From contig VDFB02252616.1 in NCBI GenBank assembly GCA_007258455.2, positions 119,510,552 to 119,574,551 on the forward strand: a stretch of DNA of 64,000 nt. Reading direction: 5' to 3'. Shown here one piece after another: positions 1-12,039 of the stretch. Position numbers and translations under genes: made by a program. Positions within the stretch are counted from its first letter, which is position 1; each line of letters begins with the position of its first letter. This stretch comes from Sequoia sempervirens. Its lineage: Eukaryota; Streptophyta; Pinopsida; Cupressales; Cupressaceae. The notes under the pieces are model-generated. The model did no database searches. It was given only the letters and a program-made list of their open reading frames with translations, and was not told where the DNA came from.

Positions 1-411
1 ATTGAAAACCTTTGAAAATAATCTTAGCTTTTGTCACCTCTTGCTAGATGTTTTGAATTTATAAAAAGACTAGTTATTTATAGGTATTTTTCTAATTTCT
101 TGAGAATTAAACATTACAAGCCGACATTTGAATTTGAATTTGGGATCATAAAAAGGCCGCCAAAAACATTTAAAACTTGAATTTAGCAACTTAAAGGGGA
201 CCCATTCGCCCTAGGGTGAATGGGTCCTGACCTAAATTTCCAGGACCTATTCATTCAAGGTGTTAAAAATGATAATTGCATTAATTAAATATTAATTTCC
301 CTTTTAGAAATTATAATTAATTAGGCTTGTAGATGCAAAATTGGGCTAATTAGAGGCTTAATTAAGTCCAATTAATTAAGGGACCCAAACATAATGTGAA
401 AATGCAAAGGA
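1..411 (-). mobile_element. LTR-like remnant, truncated by window start
   Basis: This stretch has the architecture of the U3 end of the OUTER LTR (17409-18737). It shares an AAGGGGAC block, an AATTGGG...AATTAGG block, a run of the type TTAAGGGACCCAAACATA(A/G)TGTGAAA, and a final TACA. Similarity is weak and patchy, so it is probably a diverged relative rather than a copy. No polypurine tract or target duplication was found at its right edge. No coding sequence is visible. Confidence 0.35.
198..227. repeat. 30 bp near-perfect palindrome
   Basis: The left arm GGACCCATTCGCCCT (198-212) abuts its reverse complement (213-227) with a single mismatch, a G opposite T that fits decay of one CpG. The right side overlaps a second inverted repeat, GGTCCTG at 223-229 and CAGGACC at 241-247, so two alternative hairpins are possible. 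Confidence 0.85.
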
Positions 412-2820
412 GTACATTTTTTGATAGTACAGATAGATATCCAAAATTACAAAGATATTAACCTTCAACAACAATTAGAAACCCCCAAACATAATGTATA
501 TTGTAAATGAAGCCTTCCTAAAAAGATAGAACCTGCCTAGGAGTCATGATGTCTAAGTAATCAGTTACAATGCTAAATATGCAAAATATGGAATAAAATA
601 TACTTGAGGCCGAATCAAGAAAAGTGCATGGGCACAATGATAGAGCTCCTCAATACCTTTCTAATGCCGCAAAAATCATGAAAAATGGAGATATAGGAAA
701 AAAGTTATGAGCTCAGAGGTCCAAATGGGAGATTTGACTTCAAATAGAAATAAAATATTCCAAGAATAAAATTTTATTATAATACCTACACCACTCGAAA
801 GTGCTTGGAACTAGACTTCCAATGATATCTTGTTTTTGAAATTTTGATACCTGAATCAAAAGTTATGGTGATTTTAAGAATACTACCCAATTAAGACTTG
901 AGGGGCCAAATTAAGCCCCCTAAGGGTTGTCGGGTGGTTTCCATGTGACCAGAAGCTAGAAGACAGGTTTGAGCACTAGTATGATGGTCATTTAACTATA
1001 AAATTTAACACATTCTTCTATGATAATCATTTGGCCATCAAATTTAAGATAGTCGCCTATTTTTTTTTCGACAAAAGGCTAAGAGCCTATATATATTATT
1101 TATATAATAAAGTTTGAAATACAAAAGTTTTAAAAGATACCAAATTTTTTCCATATCTACTAGCAATATTTGATACAAATTTCCCAGAATACCCAAAAAT
1201 TGGCCAAATCTTACATACTGTTTGAAATTATTACATATTTCATAGTAATGTAACTAATACAAACTATATACTTTATACAAGTGAAGCAGAATGAGCCATT
1301 CACCAAAAATACTACTTTTTAAAGCTTGATATTTTGACTTTCGATTACAAACTGTGAGTTTTATAGGATATTTACAACAAGGAACCAAAAAATCCAAGGA
1401 ACTTGAACTTGATCAATCAGATGTATCTTCATCCACCGCTACATTACCAGAAGTTTCCACCACACCTTCATTGAGATCAAAACTTGATTGATGATATTGA
1501 TGCACAACTTGTAGCAATTCATTTTCACATAGGTATCCTAGGCACACCATCTTCTACACTATTATTTTGATCAAATCAAAAGATTGCAACAAGTCTAAAG
1601 TGTTAGATAAAAAAGACTAAAAGAAACTGTGAAGGAAACACTAAACATCTGGGACAAATCAACTTTTTCTCTTGCACTATTATTTCAAGCAAATCAAAAG
1701 ACTGCAACAAGTCTAAAGTGTTAGGAAAAAGACTAAAAGCAACTGTGAAGGAAACACCAAACATATGGGATAAATCAAATTTTGATAATACATTTGAAAA
1801 AGGCATTTCCCATTCTCGAATTTGAATTGCAACCATGTAATTCTTTGGTAAATATTCCATTTACACAAACAAGCCTCAACAATTTTTTTTTAGCTCAACC
1901 CCACCTCTTCACATCCTGGACTTTAAAAGTCCCCAAACACCCAAATTTGATATTGACAACAACACACTAATTTGTGAAAGGAAAATGATAACCCTAACAT
2001 CTAGACTGACATATGTTGATAACTCTTTCAAAGCCTAAAAGACTGCCACTTTTAGCTATAAAAAAATCAACTGAGTAAGAACCAAAACACCGACAAAATG
2101 ACAATTTTGTATTTCAACAATGCAATTCCACACCGCGAAACTCCATATTAAGAACAAAAAAGTATGCATATTTGGCTTGGACACCAAAAAAGAGACAAGT
2201 AACTGACATTGAATCTCAACAACAATGCAAGAACCACTACTTATGGAAGTGTAGCTAGATGAAGAAAAATTATACGAGGCATAAGACTCAAAAGCACCTA
2301 GAACTAGCAGATCAAATTGGTTGAAGTAAAGAAAACACATCCTCATCCCTTTTAAATGTTTTAAAAAATATAAAAAATATATATATATATTTTTCAAAAT
2401 ATAAAGTATTTTATATGAAAATGGGGGTTTCTGGGGCTATTGGACACAACGCCAAGGTCAATTTTGGCCTAAAGTGCTTCAAAATATCATGTACCGCTCG
2501 GATATAGTAACCACCTCTTAACTTTAAACCCTCATAGATTTGGAAGATATGTTGGGTTTTTATGAAACAAAAGCCAATATTGACTTTCTCAGACACTTTG
2601 AACTCAATGGTGAGATCAGATTACCTCCAACATGTACCAAAATTAATCTGCAATAAAAACCCACAAAGAGGAAACCTCCAAAATAGGTATTTTTTCAAGT
2701 TTTCTTGATTCCCCATATCATCGTAGGGTGCAAGGGAAGAACATACTCAACCTTACTAAAATTATTCAAGATATCTCACTGGAAATAGATCTACCCTCAA
2801 ATTTGAGAAGGGATTTGCAA
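412..2820. other. Non-coding AT-rich DNA, no gene recognised
   Basis: Only short open frames occur, none with a recognisable domain. On the minus strand a coding-like run around 1430-1560 reads KMVCLGYLCENELLQVVHQ and continues into an acidic stretch ending near 1425. I could not assign it to a family. The rest looks like decayed repeat DNA. Confidence 0.5.
1558..1782. repeat. Tandem duplication, about 117 bp x 2
   Basis: The segment starting CTATTATTTTGATCAAATC (about 1559) recurs at about 1676 as CTATTATTTCAAGCAAATC. Both copies continue through the shared word CAACAAGTCTAAAGTGTTAG and a GACTAAAAG..AACTGTGAAGGAAACAC block. The copies differ by scattered substitutions and small indels, so the duplication is not recent. 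Confidence 0.85.
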
Positions 2821-3190
2821 GGTCATGCTTCAATACCATGTAGGAACTGAAATTTAGCTTTAGCCCAGGATTACCTACAAAAAATAATTAAAACCTTCTA
2901 GAAGAGAGTATACAAGAATATGAGCTTTCATGATATTAATATCTATAAAATATGATAATGAGGTATCTTCCAAGAGTGTACAAAGACCTTTCATATATAG
3001 TCAAGGTGTGATGTAGTACCAATATTAAATGACATGAGTCAACATTAAATGAGCTAGGAATCTAATATTTAATAAAAGATAAAAAGCTAAAATCCTATCT
3101 AAACAACTTAAATAAGCCTAGGACCTAAGTGGACTTAATATTTAAATAGGACCTCACTAAGTAACTAGTTAGGAAAAGTACCTATTTACA
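2821..3190 (-). mobile_element. Possible LTR with tRNA-Met-like primer site
   Basis: On the minus strand a sequence ending TTCCTACA is followed immediately by TGGTATTGAAGCATGACC (2821-2838), which resembles the plant copia primer site TGGTATCAGAGC with three mismatches. The segment 2839-3190 begins TG and ends CA on the plus strand, as an LTR should. No partner LTR or target duplication was found, so this is a tentative call. Confidence 0.35.
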
Positions 3191-3854
3191 CCAACATTTG
3201 ATACCACTAGTTGTTGCAATTATTCTTTTGATTCCATGTACTATCATTCCTCCATGATTATTTTCTCATAATGATGTGGATGCCTATATATAGCACCCTT
3301 TGTTATCACAAGATCCTTTTCTAATTCTTCATAATTTTTTGTCACTTGTTTTATTGATTCTTGAATAGAATTTCTTGTCTGTTTTTTCTCAATGTCTGAA
3401 AAATATTTTCCATCCTAAGTTCACTATTACAATCTTCATGATATTCTTAAAATTTCTCTTCATCGAATTTCCATTGGAATTTATTATGTGTAATATCTCG
3501 TAATGTAATTTTTTCCTCCTATACCAAAGCTTCATGAACTTCTTTCACACATTGATATTTATCATTCCCAAACATTCTAACCAAGGATAACCAAGAACAA
3601 TATCCAACAATATATCCAAAACATAAAATTTTGAATATAGAACATACTTATTCATAGAGAGCTTTAAATATTAAAAATTTTCAATATCCATACCTAATAT
3701 TTGGTTATCCTTGATGTTATTATCTTGTACATGTAGCTTGTTGGCTAATTCCATGTTGACGAAGTTATACTTTCTACTATTGTGTATAGAAAAAATAACC
3801 TTTTCCTTTTAAATACATCCATTAAATTAAAGGATTAATTTTCCTTCCTTGAAG
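3191..3854 (-). other. Degraded coding-like DNA, possibly retroelement
   Basis: On the minus strand around 3590-3620 the translation reads LGYPWLEWLGM, reminiscent of the conserved LLGxPWL motif after the retropepsin domain in gypsy elements. The frame is full of stops. The assignment is weak. Confidence 0.25.
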
Positions 3855-4080
3855 CTAAAGTGCATGTACTTGTATCATCTCCTTTTTCTTACAAGTCTTC
3901 TCCTTCTCCTTCTCCTTCATGCTTTTCTTCTTCCTCCTCCTATTCTTCATTTCCTTCCTCCTCTTCCTTTTCTTCTTTATTTTATTCCTCCTCTTTTTCC
4001 TCATCTTCATTCTCTTCCTCGACTTCTTTTTGTTTTCCTTCCTCATCTTCTTCCTCTTTTTTATTTTTGGAGCCCATTTA
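3855..4080. repeat. CT-rich (TTCCTCCTC-like) simple sequence
   Basis: More than 200 bases are almost pure pyrimidine on the plus strand, made of degenerate TCT, TCC and TTC triplets. All plus-strand frames give runs of Ser, Leu and Phe and the minus strand gives Lys, Arg and Glu runs. The open frames here result from the composition and are not genes. Confidence 0.85.
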
Positions 4081-4660
4081 TCTAAGAAAGCTTGTTCTAG
4101 TTAATCCAAAGAGGAAATATCCTTATCCAATGATGCATACCATTTCCTAGCTTCACCTCTTAACAAAAAGAAAAATAATATTTTTGTATTATACACTTAC
4201 CATGAGCTATTTTATATTTATACCACTATTCTTTAATGCATCTCCACTTTCATAAAAAAATATGAAACTCCATTGAAACTTGGATTTAAGAAAAAATATA
4301 TTCCAAAATAGATAACATTATATCAAATCTAGTTGACCCAAATTTGATTCGACCAATACATGATGTATTCAGAATCAAATTAAAAAGTAAAATTAATAGA
4401 TCCCTAATGACTTTTGACACCCTTTCCAAAAACATAAAAAGTTCCAAAAAAATACCTTAATTTGCAGCCTAGAAGGTGGCTTTATGAAAAATCATAAAAT
4501 TGTAAGAACTCATAAAATATTGATGATAAAACTTAGAGTTTGGACTGTAGATTCATTATTTTTTTTCACATTTCAACAAAAAATTACAAAAGAATCATAT
4601 CCTTCTACCAATTAAAGGAGAATCTTTAAAAACTAGGGTTTTGGATCCACATTTTCCCAA

Positions 4661-5110
4661 ATTGATGCTTTGATACCAATTGATAAAATCCATACATATA
4701 ATAATAGAAATAACATAATGCAGAATATAGATCTCACACACAAGATACGTTTGTGGACCAATGTGCCCTAATATACAATATATATAAAAATAGAGTAAAC
4801 TATTAAGGTAGGGTAACACCATACAATACTCCTTATGGAAGAAGCCACCCTAGGCTATATCTCTAAGACTTATCAAATATAATATCATACTTCACACATA
4901 TCCTTACAATGATAATCACCTCATTTATATAGACCTCCTAATAATCCAATGGAGGGGTGATCCTAAAGAAGGCCTTCTGATCATCACCTAATGTAATTAG
5001 TTACATAAGATATCCACATGACCCAATATAACTAACTTAAGGGACATGGACCACAGGTTGGCATATACATCCACCTAAATATATAATATCATACCCTTGG
5101 GTACATAAAA
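4661..5110 (-). mobile_element. Possible copia/TRIM 5' LTR with primer site
   Basis: On the minus strand TGGTATCAAAGCATCAAT (4661-4678) matches the copia initiator-tRNA-Met primer site TGGTATCAGAGC with one mismatch. Two bases later, at 4681, a segment begins that reads TGATAAAATCC on the plus strand, so it ends in CA on the minus strand as an LTR would. The far end of this LTR is not defined; about 5110 is an estimate. No partner LTR was found. Confidence 0.45.
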
Positions 5111-5373
5111 AAATTTGTATGAATCTTTATGCTATGTATATCTTATCTACCATACTATTTCTAATTTCCTTTCTATTGCACTACCTTGGGGTTAATTATT
5201 TGAAATAAGAAATATAAATCTTAGGCATGCAGTTTATCATCAACATATAACTATGCTTATGGATGGGTCTAAACACTCAAATAATTATCAAATTGGGATT
5301 AGGAATATATATTTCCTTGAGAGCTTACAAAAATCTAGTGATTCAAGGCCTCCTATAGACAGTTCATATTGGG

Positions 5374-5865
5374 AACCCCATTAAACTATGGGATTATACT
5401 TAGCTATTCAATAAATATTTGAAAGAGGAGGAAGATTTTAGAGCTCTCATTGATAAATTTAAGCCTATTATGAACAACTATGTGAGTGACTATATTATAG
5501 AGTAAGTTGGTGATGAATCTTGGATTCATGTTACTTCCTCCTCAATTATGATTGGGAAATTATACCTTTGAGAGCCTCTAGTATAAAAATGGTTCCTCTT
5601 CTTTGCCCTTCAAGATGATAAAACCATTTGGAATGGGTGCTCAATTATGAATTTGATGATTCCTTCTATACATTCTTCCCAAAACACTAGACATCATTAG
5701 GCATTGCCCTTCCCTAGAGGGAATATATGTATCAATCAATACTTCCCAAAAGACAATGATTTTTGTGGTTGGCCACTAATGTTTTTTCCACTATATGTAT
5801 TAAGTAGCCCCCCATTTTACTTTACTACACTTAAGCTAAACTTAGGAGTTCTTTTCTATTTTTAG
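5374..5865 (+). pseudogene. Unrecognised broken reading frame
   Basis: One plus-strand frame of about 160 codons has coding-like composition but is interrupted by several stops. Readable pieces include LFNKYLKEEEDFRALIDKF, GDESWIHVTSSSIMIGKLYL and DDKTIWNGCSIMN. I do not recognise the family, and no start codon, promoter or neighbour gives context. It could be a fragment of a host gene or of an older transposable element. Two similar low-information pieces lie downstream: a 60-codon open frame at 6421-6603 and an Asp/Glu-rich stretch at about 6180-6400. Neither shows a domain. Confidence 0.3.
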
Positions 5866-8459
5866 GTCATGTTATTTTTTTCTCATAACATAGGATGAGG
5901 ACACTTGCCATGATCCAATGTAATCATCACCTAGGGTTTGATCTAGGATTACTTTTTTCCACTTTTATAGGGATTCTTTATTCATTATTGTAATTATTCA
6001 ACATTCATAATTTAAATTCTTTTTGGATCAATTCATTTCTCAAGGTTGCATAGAACAATCAATGGCTTTTTCTCTCTTCTTGTGATATACATTTTGGTTT
6101 TAGGTGATTTTTGGGAGCTATGGAGTTCAACAATTGACTCCAATAGAAAGGTGGTATAAAGAACCATGGGAAAGGAAAGAAGTTGCATGTAGAGGTGGAA
6201 ATAAAAGTGGAAGATATCATTGGTGGTGGTAAAGTGGATTCTTGTAAATTTTTAGATCAATTCATAAACTATATTTTACATGATCCTACTAAATCTAAGC
6301 TCCATATCTAGATGTTGTGCCTATGGAGGATGACTATGTATCAATTTGGGAGGCCATGGTTAAGATGACAATCGATCTTGGTCAATTAGCAAGGAAGATG
6401 AGTTTGACATCACTTACTCCTTGAGTACTATGATATTGATGTATTTTGACACAAGCTCCTTCATTTTGTATGAAGATATTGAGAGCATCAAAGAGTACTC
6501 AAAGGTTATGAAGTGCTTAAAGATATTGGACAATATTTTATATGTGAAAATTCCTAAGAAATTGTTTGTGGAAGAAGTCAAGTGTTGTGATGAGAACAGT
6601 TAGAGAATTCTTCAATCCTCTATTTAAGTTAAAATCTATATTCTCTAAGGGTTCAAACAATATGCATAATTTATGCTCTACCCCAACTTATAACTAATAA
6701 CTATAAAAAAAATTATAGGTTTTTTAATTGTGTTTATTGAAGGGTTTCATTTTAATGGAGACCAATATGATTTATGTGGTTGCAAGAGGGACTTTTCAAG
6801 TTTATCATTCCTATATCGATTATGTTCTATGATGGTGACGGTGACCAAGCACTTGTAGAAAAATAATATGTAGTAGAATACAAACTATGAAAGTTTCTTC
6901 TAGAAGAGGATAATTTGGTTTAAATTTAGATTAATATAGTGAACCTCAATTACAAGAATATGGGCTTCATGCCCTCTTTGCGACCCTTGAATGTCTCAAC
7001 CAAATTTTTATTATTAGCAATAAATAAATTACTAAGTATTTCTATATTCCATCATATTAAGAATATTATATTTACAAATATAATTTTTTTTAAAAAATAT
7101 ATTATTTAAATTCCAAATAATTATATAATATTTTATTTATATTGACAATAATGTAATATCCAATAAAAATTTGAACAGTTTAATAATTATCACGAAATTT
7201 CAAAATCTCACAATAAATTTAATTAATAAAAATTCTAAAAATATTTTATAAAAATTAATAACTAATTTAAAAAAAACTTATATTACAAATTTTAAAACAA
7301 ATAAATTACTAAATTAATAAATATTTACTAACTTTCTAACTAATTAATAAAACTATATTTTCAATCATATTACAAACATGAAACTTGTTTAATCATTTCA
7401 TTTAGTATTAATTATTCTTCAACTAAATTAATTATAGCTACTATTTACATTTTTTTTAATGAACCTATATTAAAAAAATAAAGCACTTTTATTTTATATT
7501 CTATTAAAAAATAAAAAACTGGCAACACTTATTTAATAATTTCATTTATTACAATAGATTAATAATGCTAAACAGCTTTTTCTTACCAATGAACATGTGA
7601 GTATAAAGTAAAAGCTAAAAATTTATGAAAGCGCCATGTGTGGAATTTTAAAGAAGGTACGATTTGTTTGTAGGTAAGTACTTTACTTTACTTACATTGT
7701 AATTCTATTGTAAGGTAGCTATTCTCCTTTGGATGTATTATAATACTAATTATTTGACTCTAATTTCAAAATATCCTCTCAACCGGCCAGTCAATGACTA
7801 CCTTTGGAATATGTGCCTATAATTTGTTACTATCCGTCCATATCTTGTTTCCTTTTGGACAGGCAAATAACACTAGATGGGCTTGAAAATATGTGCAATA
7901 CCTATGTTTTCCCATCCTTAAAAATATACAATAATTAGTGGTCAGAACATGTTGTCATGGTGGGGCCCAAGTTTTCTCCATATTTTACTATTTTATTGTA
8001 GACTGATTGAACATCTGATATGCTCTCAAAGTCATCACCAATGGTGCTTTGATTGTCTCTTCTCTTTTCACCTAAAGGTCTTAGTAGGAATTCAACTCCA
8101 TAGCCATGTTAGGGACATTTAAGTCAATAATTTATGTGTTGTCTTTCTTAAAAAAAAAATGGGTCATGTCAATGATCACATGGTCACATATCTAATCTAA
8201 ATAGGACAATATTTGTATATATGTTTTTAATAGTTTTTTATTATTGTAGTAGTATTAGTGTGTAATATTTTGTTGGTTTTTGTTTATATTGTTGTTGAAT
8301 CAAATTTGGGACTTGACTACTGATAAAAAATTGAATTACTTTTTGTCATTGTTATAACAAGTTTCAATGGTGTTTCTTAACATCAATAGTTTTTTTTTAG
8401 ATAGATATACGGTAAGTGGTAATCTTTTATAGGTAATAAAGGTCAAACTTCATGAAGGG
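5866..8459. other. AT-rich intergenic DNA
   Basis: No gene, RNA or repeat was recognised apart from an extremely AT-rich block at about 7070-7560. That block is dominated by TTAAT, AATAA and TTTAT words with no long open frame. Confidence 0.5.
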
Positions 8460-9180
8460 TAGAGTTGTGTCATTCAAGACAAAGTTGTGTCATTCAAGAT
8501 GAAATCGTGTCATTCGATCTAAAGTATAGAGACAATCATGTCCCAACATAAAATTTTAAGGGTGGCCCAATTTAGATTGCATCACTTTTCTTCTAACTTG
8601 TCTAATTTGAAGTGATTATAATGTACTACTAAAATTTTTATCATAAAATTGAACAACTATTGCTTGACTATGAAAATTAAGTAAACCTTAAATCTCTCCC
8701 AATTTCAAGTCACTGGATGACTATTTTTTATCTCAGTTTATTCACTTTAGATGATCTTTCATACTCAACTAAATAATTTATGTAGGGTTTAAAATTGCAT
8801 TTGATTTACACACTTTAGATTATTTTTGAAATTCCATAGAAAACAAAATTGTTCTGTCCAAGACATAATTGTGTCACTTGGACCAAATTATAAGTGTAAT
8901 TATGTCCAAACATATAATTATAAGAGTGACCTAATTCATATTTCACCATTTTACTTCCAACACATCCAATTTTAAGTGATTACAATCTATTACAATTTTT
9001 TTTTTTATCAAAATAGTAAGCAACTCTCTATCAACCATTAAAATTAAACAAATCCTAATCTCTACCAATTAAATTCACATCCCAATTAATTTACGATCCA
9101 AATAATCTATCATACTTAAATGAATAATATATTTAGAGTTTTATATTACATTTAATTACATACCTTACATTTATTTGACT
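8460..9180. repeat. Diverged direct duplication, about 370 bp x 2
   Basis: The order of landmarks in 8500-8840 is repeated in 8870-9180: TTGTGTCA(C/T)T, ATCATGTCC or ATTATGTCC, AAG(A/G)GTG(A/G)CC, CACCATTTTACTTCCAAC or its relative, AAGTGATTA, and a final TTTACATTT. The copies are well diverged. At the left edge (about 8464-8518) a 20 bp unit, GTTGTGTCATTCAAGA, is itself present about three times. Confidence 0.65.
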
Positions 9181-9597
9181 AGGGCAATGCCTCCCAATTC
9201 CCCATAAAATCATGAGATATAAGAATATCTTAATAGATTACAAGCTAATGTATCCTTTGGACTTCTTATACACCTAGGGATATTGCTTTTACGTGTTCCC
9301 TTTACCTTAATTTGGCATGTCTAAACTCTTGTAAAATCCTATCAAACCTTTAAATGTCCCCAAAATCCTCATTATCATTCTCTTACATTGATACTCTCTT
9401 GTGCACATATAATATCATCAATAGGAGGTTGGCAAAGATTATTTGCATGCGTTACTATTTTTTTCTTACAAATATATTACCTTTGTGATAATGTTCATCA
9501 TGCACTTCTATCAAGTCACTCATTTGCCATGTGTCCTTTTTTAAATATTAAGTTATTTTAAATTTAATAAACTTTATATTTATTAATTAATTAAATT
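9181..9597. other. No feature recognised
   Basis: AT-rich sequence with short open frames only. Nothing in it could be assigned. Confidence 0.5.
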
Positions 9598-9638
9598 ATT
9601 TATATATATATATATATATGTATGTATTTGTGTATACA

Positions 9639-9690
<52 letters not shown>

Positions 9691-9701
9691 TGTATACAAA
9701 A

Positions 9702-9759
<58 letters not shown>

Positions 9760-9762
9760 CAT
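9598..9762. repeat. (TA)n microsatellite forming a large near-palindrome
   Basis: Three long TA runs (about 9600-9620, 9643-9687 and 9705-9757) are separated by two short mixed segments that are near reverse complements of each other (GTGTATACATGC and GCATGTATACA). The whole block can therefore fold on itself. Open frames here encode only Ile-Tyr repeats and are not genes. Confidence 0.9.
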
Positions 9763-10630
9763 TTTTAAGAATCAAAATTTTAAATCTAAAATTTATTTTG
9801 TACTTCATGTAATTTGTATGTTTTTTTATATATATATTTTTAAATATAAACATTTTTATCTATTTTCAATTAAGTGATCCCTTTCCATTCTCAAATATGA
9901 AAATGCTAATTCCTATTAATGTAACCCTCACTATTTGCATCCATATTCCATGTCTATATGATAACATAAATGAGTTTGGAAAAGTAGTATTTGATTGTAA
10001 ACTAAGATTAGACATTTTGTAAAAAATAGTATTTGATTGTAAATTAAGATTAGTCATTTTGTAATGGATTCCATTCACAAAGCCTTGAAAGATAAATTCT
10101 ATTTTCTTGTTGAATAATTTATTTTATTATAATATTATTTTTTCATTCTCTATGTGATTGGCTTATTGTAGTGAAATTTCATACTTGGATGTACATTTGT
10201 TGATGGTGTAGTTAGATAGATGGTAAAATGAAAAGTATTACGTCATTTTTTTTTATGTATCTTTGTATAATTGTTTAAGGAATAAAGTAAATCATGATGA
10301 AACTTGTTGTTATTCTGTAGGATTGTAGATTGTAATTTTAATGGTTTGTTTAAGTTTTTCAGAGTAGATAATTGTCTATTCAAATTTGTATATATATTTG
10401 CATTATTTCCTTCTTAATTAGAAATTATATTTTTATGGTTCTTTTATCTAATCACATTGTCAGTAACATCTAATAAGGTTATTACAACATAGAATATAAT
10501 GATATGGTAATTGAAAAATAGACTAGACCTATCATTGCATATATTTTCATATATGTGGATATCAAGAGATAGAATTATATATAGCATTATCCCTCTCTTA
10601 ATTTTACATAGGTTTACATAGTTAAATATG
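9763..10630. other. AT-rich DNA with one 42 bp tandem duplication
   Basis: Nothing coding was recognised. At 9986-10069 a 42 bp unit beginning AGTATTTGATTGTAAA is present twice in tandem with three substitutions. Confidence 0.6.
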
Positions 10631-10729
10631 ACACAACTAGCCTTAATGTTATCAGGTTAATATACACAACTAGCCTTAATGTTATCAGGTTAATATACAC
10701 AACTAGCCTTAATGTTATCAGGTTAATAT
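10631..10729. repeat. Perfect 33 bp tandem repeat x 3
   Basis: The unit begins ACACAACTAGCCTTAATG and ends GGTTAATAT. It occurs three times head to tail (10631-10663, 10664-10696, 10697-10729) without differences. Identity of the copies means a recent expansion, or an assembly artefact. Confidence 0.97.
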
Positions 10730-12039
10730 ATGAGTTAGGGTTAGTATTCTTGTGTATGATAATATTTAGTTATCATTATTATATACAATACATTATCATA
10801 TGATGAATAAAGTGAACGTTTGTGCCTAATAAAATGATAGCTTAATCTTCTTATACAAAATTTTAACAATGAATTTATTAAAAAGCTATTTTAAAATAAA
10901 CATAAAAGTAAGTTATATCAATATTAATTCTATTCAAAAGTAATAACTTTCCCTGTTATAATACATACTCAAGTAAAACATCTTCAAATTTGTAAGATTT
11001 ATAACATTACATTATATTAATACTACTAGAAATAATCGATCTTTGATATAGTATTTGTTAATGATTTATGAATTGAGTAAAAGCATGCTAGAAAAATAGG
11101 CTTAAGTTGTTGGTCACTAATTATTACATATACTTGAAATAATTTGTGTCACCAAATCATACATTATGATGTGCATGAAAGTTGAAAAATTTGTTGAAAA
11201 GGTGTAAGTGGTGGTTTGAAACATCTCAAAGGCTTAAATTCAATTTACTAACATAAAAAATATGTGAAAAGGTAAGAAGCATGATTTCATCATTTACATA
11301 GGTAGTGAATGTGGAAATCACCCTAATATTTATGTGTTCACCATTAATGAACATGTATTTTCTAGTGGAAAAATATTAAAATTAGTGAAATAATTTTGGT
11401 CAATTGATAAAATCATCCTAATATGTGAAAAATATTAGAATTTTTATTTTTTTATATTGGAAAAAACTTGGTTGGATACATTCTTACGCAGTTATAGATA
11501 TAAAGTCTAATGCAAAGTATTATATTTTTGCAATTTGAGTCGATATATGATAAACATTGATAAGTAGAAAATAGACATAGATTTTGAAAGATAAAATGTG
11601 ATGTCATATTAAAAAACATAATTTAATTCTCAATAATCATCATACATGTTGAATTCAAATGCTTTAATATAATAGGTCACTATTCAAGTTCAAGAATAAG
11701 AATGCATGTACAATCATGCATACTAATAGGCTTTGTGCCTATTATATCAATTGAGGACCTAAATCCCATAGTTGGACTTATCTCCTCTATGTTGTATTGT
11801 GTTCCAAAGATGATATCACCTTATTTATAGGGATTCATGTAAATGATATTAAAGTATTTTCAATCAAATGGTTGTGAACCTTCTTTCATATAATTCCTTG
11901 GGACCATTGGAAGTATTATAATAAATGTAATATTTAATATTTGGCATGAAATATAAAATGTCCCTTTATATGTTACCACATAGATAAATCAAGAGGACTC
12001 ATAGGGTGGGTGTTGTATGCACTAATATTAATGCATTAA
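10730..12039. other. AT-rich DNA, no feature recognised
   Basis: No open frame with a known domain and no clear repeat. The right part may include the 3' untranslated region of the adjacent gypsy remnant, but no LTR edge was found. Confidence 0.4.

Noticed and set aside
3196..3215. A third GTGGTATCAAATG primer-site-like word
   Set aside because: No LTR-like boundary at the right distance; it abuts the end of the segment at 2839-3190 and cannot be placed in a coherent element.
3849..4104. Open frames in the CT-rich tract
   Set aside because: Pure composition effect: Leu/Phe/Ser runs on one strand and Lys/Glu/Arg runs on the other.
9596..9877. Open frames in the TA microsatellite
   Set aside because: Ile-Tyr repeats encoded by (TA)n.
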